From contig NZ_BAABFP010000002.1 of assembly GCF_039541115.1 (NCBI RefSeq), forward strand, positions 558,001 through 622,000: a DNA stretch of 64,000 nt, in the 5' to 3' direction. Below are positions 24,475 through 32,161 of this stretch, one piece after another. Below the pieces are notes generated by a model, which made no database searches, was not told the DNA's origin, and saw nothing but the letters and a program-made list of their open reading frames with translations. Each line of letters opens with the position of its first letter. The stretch's first letter is position 1. Origin of the DNA: Angustibacter luteus (GTDB lineage Bacteria > Actinomycetota > Actinomycetes > Actinomycetales > Angustibacteraceae). The position numbers and the translations under genes are program-made.

Positions 24475-24480
24475 GCTGGT

Positions 24481-24945
24481 ATGCCTAGGACCTGGCGGCG
24501 TGCCGCCCGCTGCACCGTTGCGCCCGCGAGCGCCCTGCTCGTCGTCGTGGCGCTGTCCGCGTGCAGCTCCGGCGATGACGCGAGCGCGCCCACGTCGTCC
24601 GCCACGGCCACGGTCCCGACCTCCGAGAGTGCGTCCCCGAGCGGGTCGGCGAGCCCCTCGCCGACCCCCTCGCCGACCGCCTCGGTGAAGACGATCGAGA
24701 TCACGGTCAACGGCAAGGACGTCACGCCGGCGCCGGCCCGGGTGAAGATCGCGCCGGGCGAGACGCTGCGGCTGGTGGTGACCGCGGACCACGACGACGA
24801 GCTGCACGCGCACGGCTTCGACGTCGAGAAGGAGCTGAAGGCGGGGGTGCCGACGGCGGTCGACCTGGTCACCGACGAGCCGGGGCTGTACGAGGTCGAG
24901 ACCCACCACCCCGAGCTGCGGCTGCTCCAGGTGCAGGTGGGGTGA
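24481..24945 (+). CDS. Cupredoxin-like lipoprotein
   Basis: 154 aa. The basic start and hydrophobic core end in the lipobox LSAC (about residues 24-27), so it should be lipid-anchored outside. A Ser/Pro/Thr linker (about 30-67) leads to an 85-residue beta domain: VKIAPGETLRLVVTADHDDE, then LHAHGFD, then YEVETHHPELRLLQVQV. The His-rich positions (DHDDE, HAH, THH) lie where cupredoxins bind copper, but no Cys or Met ligand is present, so it is not a classical blue-copper site. The downstream membrane gene starts inside its stop (GTGA). Confidence 0.75.
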   Translation: MPRTWRRAARCTVAPASALLVVVALSACSSGDDASAPTSSATATVPTSESASPSGSASPSPTPSPTASVKTIEITVNGKDVTPAPARVKIAPGETLRLVVTADHDDELHAHGFDVEKELKAGVPTAVDLVTDEPGLYEVETHHPELRLLQVQVG

Positions 24946-26276
24946 GGTCCTCCGCGCCGGGTGCGCTGCTCGCGCACGGGGTCGGCAGCCGCCAGGACCT
25001 CCCGCTGCCGTTCGAGCTCGCGGTAGCGGGCGCGGCGGCCGCCCTGGTCGTCTCGTTCGTGCTGCTGGCAGTGCTGTGGCGGGAGCCGCGGATCGACGGC
25101 GCGCGGGCTGGACGCCCGCTGCCACGCTGGCTGGCGCTGGTGCTGGACTCGCGGCTGACCCGGACGCTGCTGGCGGCCGTAGGCGCGGTGGTGACGCTGT
25201 ACGTGCTGGTGCCGTTGCTGTTCGGCAAGGACGACGCGGACAACCCGGTGCCGTTCGTGGTGTTCGTGCTGCTCTGGGTCGGGCTGGTACCGCTGTCGGT
25301 GCTGTTCGGTCCGGTGTGGCGGCGGCTGAACCCGTTGCGGCACCTGCACTCCGGGGTGCTGCGGCTGGCCCGGCTGGACCCGGGCGAGGGAGCGCTGCCG
25401 CTGCCCGCGGGCATCGGGTACTGGCCGGCCGCGGTCGGTCTGCTGGCGTTCACCTGGCTGGAGCTGGTGGCGCCGGACAACGCGACCCTGCCGGTGCTGC
25501 GGCTGGCCATCACCCTCTACGCGGCCGTGCAGCTCCTGGCCGGGTTCGTGTTCGGCTCGCACTGGTTCGACCGCGGGGACGCCTTCGAGGTGTGGTCGGC
25601 GCTGTTCGGGCGGTTGAGCGTGTTCGGACGGCGGGACGACGGGGTGCTCGTGGTGCGCTCGCCGCTGGCCGGGCTGGACGCGCTGCGTCCCGCGCCGGGG
25701 CTGGTCGCGACCGTCGCGGTGATGCTCGGGACGACGGCCTACGACGGGGCGTCGAACGCGCCGCGGTGGTTCACGTTCGTGCAGAGCTCGCCGGTGCCGC
25801 AGGTGCTGACGAAGACCGGTGGCCTGGTGCTCGTGGTCGCGCTGGTGGGCCTGCTGTTCACCGTGGCGACGGCGCTGGCCGGGCGGATCGGCGGCGCGGC
25901 GCCGTCCGCGATGCCCCGGCAGTTCGCGCACTCGCTGGTGCCGGTCGCGCTGGGCTACGTGGTCGCGCACTACTGGTCCCTGCTGGTCCTGGAGGGCCAG
26001 AACGCCTTCATCCTGCTCAGCGACCCGCTGGGTGACGGCGGGAACTGGCTGGGGCTCAGCGACCGGGCCCCGAACGCGGCCCTGCTGACCCCGCACCTGG
26101 TGGCGACGGTGCAGGTGTGTGCGATCGTGCTCGGCCATGTCGTGGGGGTGGTGCTGGCGCACGACCGGGCGGTGCGGCTGTTCCCGCGCCGGCACGCCCT
26201 GGTCGGTCAGCTGCCGCTGTTGGCGCTGATGGTGACGTACACCTGCGGCGGGCTGTTCCTGCTGTTCGCCGCCTGA
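24942..26276 (+). CDS. Polytopic membrane protein coupled to the cupredoxin-like lipoprotein
   Basis: 444 aa with about ten hydrophobic helices spread over the whole length, beginning near residue 25 and ending with YTCGGLFLLFAA. A conserved-looking loop FGPVWRRLNPLRHL follows the fourth helix. The family is known to me only as an uncharacterised actinobacterial membrane protein; no transporter signature is evident. The 4-nt overlap with the lipoprotein gene argues for a complex, perhaps in metal handling at the membrane. It stops immediately next to the stop codon of the convergent methyltransferase gene. Confidence 0.7.
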   Translation: MRSSAPGALLAHGVGSRQDLPLPFELAVAGAAAALVVSFVLLAVLWREPRIDGARAGRPLPRWLALVLDSRLTRTLLAAVGAVVTLYVLVPLLFGKDDADNPVPFVVFVLLWVGLVPLSVLFGPVWRRLNPLRHLHSGVLRLARLDPGEGALPLPAGIGYWPAAVGLLAFTWLELVAPDNATLPVLRLAITLYAAVQLLAGFVFGSHWFDRGDAFEVWSALFGRLSVFGRRDDGVLVVRSPLAGLDALRPAPGLVATVAVMLGTTAYDGASNAPRWFTFVQSSPVPQVLTKTGGLVLVVALVGLLFTVATALAGRIGGAAPSAMPRQFAHSLVPVALGYVVAHYWSLLVLEGQNAFILLSDPLGDGGNWLGLSDRAPNAALLTPHLVATVQVCAIVLGHVVGVVLAHDRAVRLFPRRHALVGQLPLLALMVTYTCGGLFLLFAA

Positions 26277-27038
26277 CTAGCGGCCCGCGACCACCAGGTA
26301 CCCGTCGGCCTCGGGGTCGAAGGTGGTCGTCCCGACCGTGAGCCCGACGTCCGCCAGCTGCGCCACGAGCTCCTCGTACCGGAACGGCCAGATGGACAAC
26401 CGCTCCGAGCACGCCCGGACCGACCCGTCGGGCTCGAGCTGTGCGACGGCGATCTCCAGGTGGTGCTCTTGCTCCCACCGCTGCGCGATCTGCCAGGAGT
26501 AGGCGACGACCGCATCGCGCCCACGTCGGCGGACGACGCGGTCCCAGACGTCCAACCGGGAGCCGCGGGATCGCTCGAGCTCCCACGTGCGTGACGTGAG
26601 CACGAGGCGCCCGCCGGGATTCAGGAGCCGTGCCATCGCGGCCAGGGCGGCTGACCGGCCGGCCGCGCCCTCCGCATGCCCCAGCGAGTTGCCGACGCAG
26701 AAGACCAGGTCGAACGTGGAGTCGTCGAGGTGGTCCGGCAGCTCCTCCCAGGCGGCGTGCAGGGCCTGCAGCGGAGCACCCTCGTCGTCAGCCAGCTCCT
26801 GGGTCCGGCGGACCATCCCACCGCTGGCGTCGGCCGCGACCACGTCCAGGCCGAGCCCGGCGAGGCCCACCGCGAGCTGGCCGGTTCCACAGGCGCAGTC
26901 GAGGACGCGCGCGCCGGGTGGCAGCGACGTCAAGAGGTCACTGAAGGCCGCGGCTGCCCCGGCCGGCGTCATCTTGGCGTCCGGGATCAGCCACTCGTAC
27001 ACGTCGGGGAGCGACCCGTAACCGGCCAGCGTGACCAC
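26277..27038 (-). CDS. Class I SAM-dependent methyltransferase
   Basis: About 253 aa. The Rossmann-like core shows motif I VLDCACGTGQLAVGLA, the acidic strand-2 end VVAADAS and motif IV FDLVFCVGNSLGH, then LNPGGRLVLTSR. The C-terminal half is an antiparallel sheet typical of small-molecule methyltransferases. The start is uncertain: GTG 27038 puts the family's usual YEWLIPD near residue 15, while an ATG at 27095 would add 19 residues of no evident fold. No neighbouring biosynthetic genes point to a substrate. Confidence 0.8.
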   Translation of the reverse strand: MVTLAGYGSLPDVYEWLIPDAKMTPAGAAAAFSDLLTSLPPGARVLDCACGTGQLAVGLAGLGLDVVAADASGGMVRRTQELADDEGAPLQALHAAWEELPDHLDDSTFDLVFCVGNSLGHAEGAAGRSAALAAMARLLNPGGRLVLTSRTWELERSRGSRLDVWDRVVRRRGRDAVVAYSWQIAQRWEQEHHLEIAVAQLEPDGSVRACSERLSIWPFRYEELVAQLADVGLTVGTTTFDPEADGYLVVAGR

Positions 27039-27132
27039 CTCCGAGAACTGAGCCCTGCATCGGCAGCCAACCATCCCCGGTCCCGCTACCTCCATCGGAT
27101 TTCCGACGGCCGCCGCTTGCCTCGGTCGCGCG

Positions 27133-27837
27133 TCAGGCGTCCGGGCCCAGGTCGAGCTCGAAGACGGCCTCGAGCTCGAGCCGGGTCTGGTCGTAGGACT
27201 CGTGCAGCACCCCGACCATGCCGACCTCGACGGCGGCGCGGATGTTCGGGGACAGGTCGTCGACCATCACGGCCTGGGCCGGGTCGAGGTCGATCAGCGC
27301 GAGGGTGTGCTGGTAGATCCGGTGCTCGGGCTTGCGCATGCCGACCTCGCCGGAGATGACGACGGCGTCGAAGATCGTGTCCCAGCCCTCGCGCGGGTAG
27401 TCGTTGCCCCAGGAGTTCGACAGCAGGGCGGTGCGCAGCCCCTGTGCCTTGGCCCGGCGCACCAGGCCGATCATGGACTCCTCGACCAGCTCGAGCCCGG
27501 CGAACATCCGGCCGAGCAGGCCCTCCGCCCGCACCGTCGAGCCGTGCTCCGAGAGCGCCGCCGCGAGGCGCTGCTCGAACTCGGGCACCTCGAGCTCGCC
27601 GCGCTCGAGGGCGTGCACGGGGTTGACTGCCGGGTCGACCGCGTCCGGCCCGATCCAGGTGCGCAGCGCGGCCAGGTAGTGCCCGTAGTCGATGCCCTCG
27701 GCGGCGGCCCAGTCCGTGAAGGCGTCGGCGATCCCCGCAGTCAGCACGCCACCCCAGTCGACCACGAGACCGATCGGTCGCTCGGACGCCGACCCCTGGG
27801 CTCGCGCTGGCTGTGTCGAGTCGGTCGGGGCGGCCAC
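27133..27837 (-). CDS. HAD superfamily (subfamily IA) hydrolase
   Basis: 234 aa. Motif I is LVVDWGGVLT (about 24-33), with Gly where phosphatases have the second Asp, as in the epoxide-hydrolase-like HAD-IA group. Motif II is TALLSNSWG, motif III the Lys in GMRKPEHRIY, and motif IV VMVDDLSPNI. The long helical cap between motifs I and II fits type C1. This is likely a phosphatase or dehalogenase-type hydrolase with unknown substrate. It follows the GNAT gene upstream but has its own -10 box. Confidence 0.85.
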   Translation of the reverse strand: MAAPTDSTQPARAQGSASERPIGLVVDWGGVLTAGIADAFTDWAAAEGIDYGHYLAALRTWIGPDAVDPAVNPVHALERGELEVPEFEQRLAAALSEHGSTVRAEGLLGRMFAGLELVEESMIGLVRRAKAQGLRTALLSNSWGNDYPREGWDTIFDAVVISGEVGMRKPEHRIYQHTLALIDLDPAQAVMVDDLSPNIRAAVEVGMVGVLHESYDQTRLELEAVFELDLGPDA

Positions 27838-27843
27838 GGCGCC

Positions 27844-27849
27844 ATCCTA
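27844..27849 (-). promoter_or_regulatory. Putative -10 (TAGGAT) for the HAD gene
   Basis: TAGGAT on the minus strand with 6 nt to the GTG at 27837. It overlaps the stop codon region of the upstream GNAT gene. Confidence 0.45.
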
Positions 27850-28323
27850 GGCGGCTCCCTCGGGACGAGAGCTGGACGACCACGACATCGAGGTGTAGCC
27901 GGCCACTGCCTCGAAGCCCGCGTCGGCGTAGAGGTCCCGGGCGGTCCTGTTGTCTGCCTCCGTCACCAGCGACACCCGGTTCGCGCCGTGCGCCTGGGCG
28001 GCACTGCACACGCTGTTGACCAGGGCCTTGCCCACCCCGAGCCGACGGTGCTCAGGTGCGACGAAGAGGTCTCGCAGCTGCCAGAAGTGGCCAAGTCGCT
28101 GGGATGCTGGGGTCGGCGCGACCAGGGCGAGGCCGGCGGTCTCGGTCCCCAGCTTCGCGAGGAACCCGATCAGGGCGCCAGAGTCCAGCTGCTGCCGCAG
28201 CCACGTCCCGGACCCGGCGGGATCCGGCCGCTCGCCGTAGTGCTGTCGGTACTCGTCGAACAGACGCACCAGCTGCCCCGTCGGCGCGCTGACCTGGCTG
28301 ACGTCGATGCCTGGAGCGCTCAC
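27847..28323 (-). CDS. GNAT family N-acetyltransferase
   Basis: 158 aa single GNAT domain. The acetyl-CoA pyrophosphate loop follows the pattern RRLGVGKALVNS (R/Q-x-x-G-x-G/A), preceded by the strand LRDLFVAPEH and followed by VSLVTEADNRTARDLYADAGF. Small-molecule or protein N-acetylation is expected; the acceptor is unknown. The GTG at 28323 was chosen over longer frames because the domain starts near residue 8 and TACGAT lies 6 nt upstream. Confidence 0.85.
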   Translation of the reverse strand: MSAPGIDVSQVSAPTGQLVRLFDEYRQHYGERPDPAGSGTWLRQQLDSGALIGFLAKLGTETAGLALVAPTPASQRLGHFWQLRDLFVAPEHRRLGVGKALVNSVCSAAQAHGANRVSLVTEADNRTARDLYADAGFEAVAGYTSMSWSSSSRPEGAA

Positions 28324-28329
28324 ACCGAA

Positions 28330-28335
28330 ATCGTA
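28330..28335 (-). promoter_or_regulatory. Putative -10 (TACGAT) for the GNAT gene
   Basis: TACGAT on the minus strand, 6 nt before the GTG start at 28323. Confidence 0.45.
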
Positions 28336-28364
28336 GAGGGGCCCGGTGGCACCCGTTCCATCAC

Positions 28365-29642
28365 TCAGACCGTCAGCTGCTGGTCCTCGCGCGGGCGGTC
28401 CGGCTCGCCGGCCGCGAGCCGGAGCACCAGGTCCTGCAGGGCCTGCCGGATGGGGCTGCCGCGGCCGTGCTCGGCCAACGTCCGACCGTTCAGCATCGCC
28501 GCGTCCAGCGAGGCCTGGTCGTGCACGACGAGGACGGGATGGCTGACGTCGGCGTAGCGGCGCAGCGCGTCCCGGACCCGCCGTCCCGGGTTGGTGCCGA
28601 CGGGGCCGGCCCGCAGGCGGTTGACGACCACGACGGGCGGCTCGTCGCGCAGCTCGGCGAGGTCGCCGAGCCCGCGGACCAATCGCTGCAGCCCGACCGG
28701 GTCGGCGCTGCCCACGGCGAGGACGACGTCCGCGACCGAGAGTGCGCTCAGCGTCGCACCGTTGCGGCGCGGAGCCGCGGTGTCGAACGCGAGCTCCTCG
28801 TCCTGCTCCAGGCAGAACCCGACATCCACGACCGTCCAGGTGGCCAGCGAGCGGGCCAGCTCGAGGACGGCGCGCACCGAGCCCGCCCGCAGCTCCGGCC
28901 ACCGGTCCGGGCGGGTCACGCCGGTGAGCACCCGCAGCCGCTCACCCACCCAGGGTGCGTGCCCGGCCAGCGTCGCCAGGTCGAGCGACCCGCGGTCGGC
29001 GGCCCGCGCGGCGGCAGCCAGGCCCGACGACTCGTCGAGCAGGCCGAGGCTCTGCGCGACACTCGGACCGTAGGTGTCGCCGTCCACCAGCAGGGTGCTG
29101 GCGCCGCCGCCGGCGAGCTCCGCGGCCAGTCCGATGGCCACGGTCGTGCGACCGGGCGCACCCGTCGGCCCCCACACCGCGACGACCCGGCCGACGCCCG
29201 GGTCGAGCGGCTCCGGGTCGGTCAGCGGCACCGGCCGCGCCAGCGCGGCCCGCGGCTGGCCGTGGCCCAGGGCGGGTCCCGGGGATCGGTGGGCGGCGAG
29301 CAGGGCCTGGCCGACGACGCTCGGCGGACCGCCGGAGACGAGCACGTGCTCGACCCCGAGCCGGGCCAGCCGGGCCGCGGCCTCCGGCTCGTCGCGACCA
29401 GTCAGCACCACGAAACCGACCCCGTCGAGCCGCAACCGGTCCAGTGCCTCGGCGTCCAGTCCGCGCAGCGCCGCCGAGACGACCACGGACTCCACCACCC
29501 CGGAGGCGGCGCAGGCGAGCAGCTCGGTGACGTCGGCACACCGGCGCACGACGTCGATGCCCGGCACGGTGGCCAGCCCCGAGACCAGGGCGGGCTCGTC
29601 GTCCCCGGTGATGGCCGTCGCCACCCGCACCGTGGGGTTCAC
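28365..29642 (-). CDS. CpaE-like (MinD/ParA-fold) ATPase with variant Walker A
   Basis: 425 aa. The N-terminal 135 residues form a response-regulator-like pseudo-receiver (VATAITGDDEPALVSGLA to about VSGGPP), as in CpaE/TadZ pilus-assembly proteins. The rest is a MinD/ParA-like P-loop fold with WGPTGAPGRTT at about 157-167, then LLVDGDTYGPSV and VVDVGF. The Walker A lysine is Arg165 and the deviant signature lysine is also missing, so ATP hydrolysis is doubtful. It overlaps the SAF gene by 4 nt. CpaE and CpaB (SAF) are neighbours in Flp-pilus loci, but no secretin, TadA or pilin gene is in this window. Confidence 0.8.
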   Translation of the reverse strand: MNPTVRVATAITGDDEPALVSGLATVPGIDVVRRCADVTELLACAASGVVESVVVSAALRGLDAEALDRLRLDGVGFVVLTGRDEPEAAARLARLGVEHVLVSGGPPSVVGQALLAAHRSPGPALGHGQPRAALARPVPLTDPEPLDPGVGRVVAVWGPTGAPGRTTVAIGLAAELAGGGASTLLVDGDTYGPSVAQSLGLLDESSGLAAAARAADRGSLDLATLAGHAPWVGERLRVLTGVTRPDRWPELRAGSVRAVLELARSLATWTVVDVGFCLEQDEELAFDTAAPRRNGATLSALSVADVVLAVGSADPVGLQRLVRGLGDLAELRDEPPVVVVNRLRAGPVGTNPGRRVRDALRRYADVSHPVLVVHDQASLDAAMLNGRTLAEHGRGSPIRQALQDLVLRLAAGEPDRPREDQQLTV

Positions 29643-30355
29643 GAGCCGTCGTCCAGCACGGTGGCCGGCACGGGCACCAGGGTGATCCGGGCCTCGTTGT
29701 CGACGGCCGCGATGACCTCGGGGACCAGGTCCGGGCCGAGCAGCAGGTGGGCAGCCGACGACGTGGACGAGCCGAGGGCGCCGTGCTCGCTGGTGGTCGC
29801 CGCCACCTCCACCGAGGAGGCGATCCGGCGCGGCTCGGCGAACCCGTCGCTCGCACCGTCGCGGCGCAGTGACACCCACACGTCGACCAGCACGCCCGGC
29901 CCGAGCCGGCGCACCGCCGACGGGTCGAGCGGGACGGCGACCGGGCGCAGGTCGACCTCGGCCCGCTCGCCGACCGCACTGCGGGCCACCAGCTCACCGG
30001 CGCCGACGGTGCGCAGCACGACGCGGCCCTCCTCCGGCGGTCCCTCGGCGGCCAGGTAGCGGTCCAGGCCGGGATCCAGCCGCGCGCGGACCACCGTCAC
30101 GTCCTCCGCAGCCAGGCGCTGCCCGGGCACCAGCGTGTGCCGCGCCGCGTAGACCGGCACGGTGTCGTCCGCCGTGCGGACGACCAGGCCGCCGGCGACC
30201 ACCGAGCCGACCACGAGCAGGAGCCCGACGACCATCCGCGGGTCGCGCCACGACGGCGGCTGCAGACGGCGGGCGGGCCGACCGGGCAGCGGCGTCTCGG
30301 TCGCCCCCGCGACCGTGGTCGCGGCGGTCGTGGGCGCAGCGGCAGTGGTGGTCAT
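29639..30355 (-). CDS. SAF domain protein (CpaB/RcpC-like)
   Basis: 238 aa. It has a cytosolic Thr/Ala tail, one membrane helix (about 42-62, VVGLLLVVGSVVAGGLVV), then an SAF domain with VYAARHTLVPGQRLAAEDV (about 68-86). A beta-rich RcpC-like part follows, with LVARSAVGERAEVDLRPVAV and LGPGVLVDVWVSL. The family helps assemble Flp pili and carries anti-freeze-type sugar-binding folds. The ATG at 30355 has a GGGGGGA stretch upstream; the long upstream frame is rejected. First gene of a two-gene operon with the CpaE-like gene. Confidence 0.82.
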   Translation of the reverse strand: MTTTAAAPTTAATTVAGATETPLPGRPARRLQPPSWRDPRMVVGLLLVVGSVVAGGLVVRTADDTVPVYAARHTLVPGQRLAAEDVTVVRARLDPGLDRYLAAEGPPEEGRVVLRTVGAGELVARSAVGERAEVDLRPVAVPLDPSAVRRLGPGVLVDVWVSLRRDGASDGFAEPRRIASSVEVAATTSEHGALGSSTSSAAHLLLGPDLVPEVIAAVDNEARITLVPVPATVLDDGS

Positions 30356-30430
30356 GGTCCCCCCGGTCCGAACGTCAGCGTCGTACGTGCGGAGGACACT
30401 CTTGCGCAAAACGGACATCGCAGGTGGTCG

Positions 30431-30440
30431 TTGTCCACAA
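30431..30440 (+). promoter_or_regulatory. DnaA-box match (TTGTCCACAA)
   Basis: TTGTCCACA is the actinobacterial DnaA-box consensus. This copy lies in the 127-nt gap between the divergent SAF and HTH genes, 31 nt before the HTH -10 box. Whether DnaA binds is untested. Confidence 0.45.
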
Positions 30441-30470
30441 CGGGTCCGCGGTCGAACCCCTCGGTGGTGC

Positions 30471-30476
30471 GATACT
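30471..30476 (+). promoter_or_regulatory. Putative -10 (GATACT) for the HTH gene
   Basis: GATACT, 6 nt, then GTG at 30483. Confidence 0.45.
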
Positions 30477-30482
30477 CGCGCC

Positions 30483-30785
30483 GTGCCACCGCGCTTCCTG
30501 ACCCTGCCGGACGTCGCCGAGCAGCTGAACATCTCGGCCGCCCAGGCGTACGCCCTCGTGCGCTCCGGCGACCTGCCCGCGATCAAGGTGGGCGGGCGCG
30601 GCCAGTGGCGCGTCGAGACGAGCGAGCTCGAGACGTACATCCAGCGCCTGTACGCGCAGACGCGCGAGTTCGTGGACAGCCACCCGTTCGGCAGCACGGA
30701 TGGCGACGAGACCGACCGCGACGACGCCGTGGATGCCGACGAGCTCAGCCCAGGGACGTCGTCCCGGGCGCCGGCTGCACCGTGA
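30483..30785 (+). CDS. Excisionase-family helix-turn-helix DNA-binding protein
   Basis: 100 aa. The winged-helix HTH_17/excisionase domain covers residues 4-60: FLTLPDVAEQLNISAAQAYA is the first helix pair, and AIKVGGRGQWRVETSELETY forms the wing and closing helix. The last 35 residues are acidic and disordered. Small MerR/BldC-like proteins of this type act as regulators or nucleoid proteins in actinobacteria. GTG is chosen because the domain starts 3 residues later. Its 3' end overlaps the convergent gene by 41 nt. Confidence 0.82.
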   Translation: MPPRFLTLPDVAEQLNISAAQAYALVRSGDLPAIKVGGRGQWRVETSELETYIQRLYAQTREFVDSHPFGSTDGDETDRDDAVDADELSPGTSSRAPAAP

Positions 30786-31311
30786 CCAGTGCCGCGAACG
30801 GCACGACGCGGACGGCCCGCACGGCCTGACGCCGCCGGGCCAGGTCGGGCGCGTGCTCCGCGAGATCCAGGTGGTCGGCGCCCACGGCGTCGACGGTGCC
30901 GGTGAGCACAGCCCCGTCCGTGAGCAGCACCCGCACGGGGCTGCGGTCCCGGGCCACCGCACGCAGCACGGCTGAGAGCCCGTAGCGGCGCGCGGCGAGT
31001 CCGTGGCCGGCTGGGACCGCGCCCACCCCGAGCCCGCTCAGGCTCGTCACGGCGCGGGCCGGGACGAGGGTGACGGCCACGCCGCCCACGAGCAGCCAGT
31101 CGGGGCCGACGTCGCGCAGCTCGCCCGACAGGGTCGGCCCCACCCGTGGGTGCACCGCGAGGGGCTGACCCACCCACGCGAGCAGCCGGTCCGCCAGCGT
31201 CAGCCGCGACAGCTCGAGCCTGGTCCGTTCGGTCAGCTCACCGGCGACCTCCGCCGCATCGGCGGCGGCCAGCTGTGCCTGCAGGTCATCGAACAGCCGG
31301 TCCCAGCGCAC
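30745..31311 (-). CDS. Hypothetical actinobacterial protein, possible small-barrel fold
   Basis: 188 aa, cytosolic. An N-terminal helix (FDDLQAQLAAADAAEVAGEL) is followed by paired beta segments, VGPTLSGELRDVGPDWLLVG and RVLLTDGAVLTGTVDAVGAD. Both have the G-x-L/V-x-D-V-G/x-x-D pattern of Sm-like or related small barrels. I do not recognise a named family. It is positioned between the excisionase-type gene and the LysM gene. The GTG follows TAGGTT at 6 nt. Confidence 0.65.
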   Translation of the reverse strand: MRWDRLFDDLQAQLAAADAAEVAGELTERTRLELSRLTLADRLLAWVGQPLAVHPRVGPTLSGELRDVGPDWLLVGGVAVTLVPARAVTSLSGLGVGAVPAGHGLAARRYGLSAVLRAVARDRSPVRVLLTDGAVLTGTVDAVGADHLDLAEHAPDLARRRQAVRAVRVVPFAALVTVQPAPGTTSLG

Positions 31312-31317
31312 GGCGGG

Positions 31318-31323
31318 AACCTA
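31318..31323 (-). promoter_or_regulatory. Putative -10 (TAGGTT) for the 188-aa protein gene
   Basis: TAGGTT on the minus strand, 6 nt from the GTG at 31311. Confidence 0.45.
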
Positions 31324-31334
31324 TCAGTCCGGCT

Positions 31335-31344
31335 TTGTCCACAA
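31335..31344 (+). promoter_or_regulatory. DnaA-box match (TTGTCCACAA)
   Basis: A second exact match to the actinobacterial DnaA box, in the divergent gap before the LysM gene and 15 nt upstream of its TTGACG element. Confidence 0.45.
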
Positions 31345-31358
31345 ATTCACCCATCCTC

Positions 31359-31385
31359 TTGACGTGTCGATCGACGGCATACAAG
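31359..31385 (+). promoter_or_regulatory. Possible promoter of the LysM gene
   Basis: TTGACG (31359-31364) and TACAAG (31380-31385) are 15 nt apart in the most AT-rich stretch of the window. Spacing and the -10 are imperfect, so this is tentative. Confidence 0.3.
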
Positions 31386-31432
31386 TCTTAACTGCATCAA
31401 ACGCAAGCAAACAAAGGTATCAGGGGCTACCC

Positions 31433-32161
31433 ATGCGTCGCGGACTCGTGCTCGGCACCGGCCTGCTCGGCTCGTCCACCAGTGCCGTCGCCACCGGCGC
31501 AACGACCCGGACGGCCTGGCAGCTCCGAGTCGACGTCCAGCAGCCGGCCGACCTGCTGCTGGTCGTCGCGACCGGTGTGCTGGCCCTGCTGCTGTGCCGG
31601 CTGACCGGATTCACGGTGGCCGTCGTCGCGGCCGCGGCGGCACCGCGATCTACCCGCGTGCGTGGCCTCGCCACCGCGCTGAGTCCGCGCCTGCTCCGGC
31701 CGGTCGTCATCGCCGTCCTGGGCATGGGGATCGGCCTGAGCGGGGCAGCGGCCGCCTCAGCCAGCACCGCCGTCGGCACCGGGCCGCTCACCACGTCGGT
31801 GAGCGTCGGCTGGGAGGGCGGGGGTGCGTCAGCCTCAGACGTGGCTGACCCACGTCCCGTGGTCAACCCCGGGTGGGTCGCACCGACCCCGCGGACCCCG
31901 ACGACGGCCTCCGCCGACGTGCACCTCGTCAGCTCCGGACGGGCCGCCGCCCAGCCGGACGGCACCGTCGTCGTCCGACGCGGGGACTGCCTGTGGACGC
32001 TGGCCGCCCGCCAGCTCGGCGACCACGCCGGCGACGCCCAGGTCAGCGAGCAGTGGCACCGCTGGTGGGCCGTCAACCGGGCCACGATCGGGGACGACCC
32101 AGACCTGCTGGTCCCCGGCACCAGACTCGTCGTCCCGTCGACCACGGCAGGCGGGCGATGA
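31433..32161 (+). CDS. LysM-domain membrane protein
   Basis: 242 aa. Two hydrophobic segments (about 43-70 and 93-115) precede an extracytoplasmic Ala/Ser/Pro linker and a C-terminal LysM module (about 180-238). The module starts TVVVRRGDCLWTLAARQLG and ends LVPGTRLVVP, which binds peptidoglycan glycan strands. The protein should tether to the membrane and cell wall. ATG 31433 has AGGGG 8 nt upstream. A GTG at 31364 is in frame but would add AT-rich codons including TTA and no domain. It is coupled to the Rv3235-type gene by an ATGA overlap. Confidence 0.8.
   Translation: MRRGLVLGTGLLGSSTSAVATGATTRTAWQLRVDVQQPADLLLVVATGVLALLLCRLTGFTVAVVAAAAAPRSTRVRGLATALSPRLLRPVVIAVLGMGIGLSGAAAASASTAVGTGPLTTSVSVGWEGGGASASDVADPRPVVNPGWVAPTPRTPTTASADVHLVSSGRAAAQPDGTVVVRRGDCLWTLAARQLGDHAGDAQVSEQWHRWWAVNRATIGDDPDLLVPGTRLVVPSTTAGGR

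Noticed and set aside
26277-27095. Longer start of the methyltransferase at 27095
   Set aside because: The extra 19 residues are Cys/Arg/Gly-rich with no fold and no ribosome binding site; GTG 27038 fits the family better, though this remains uncertain.
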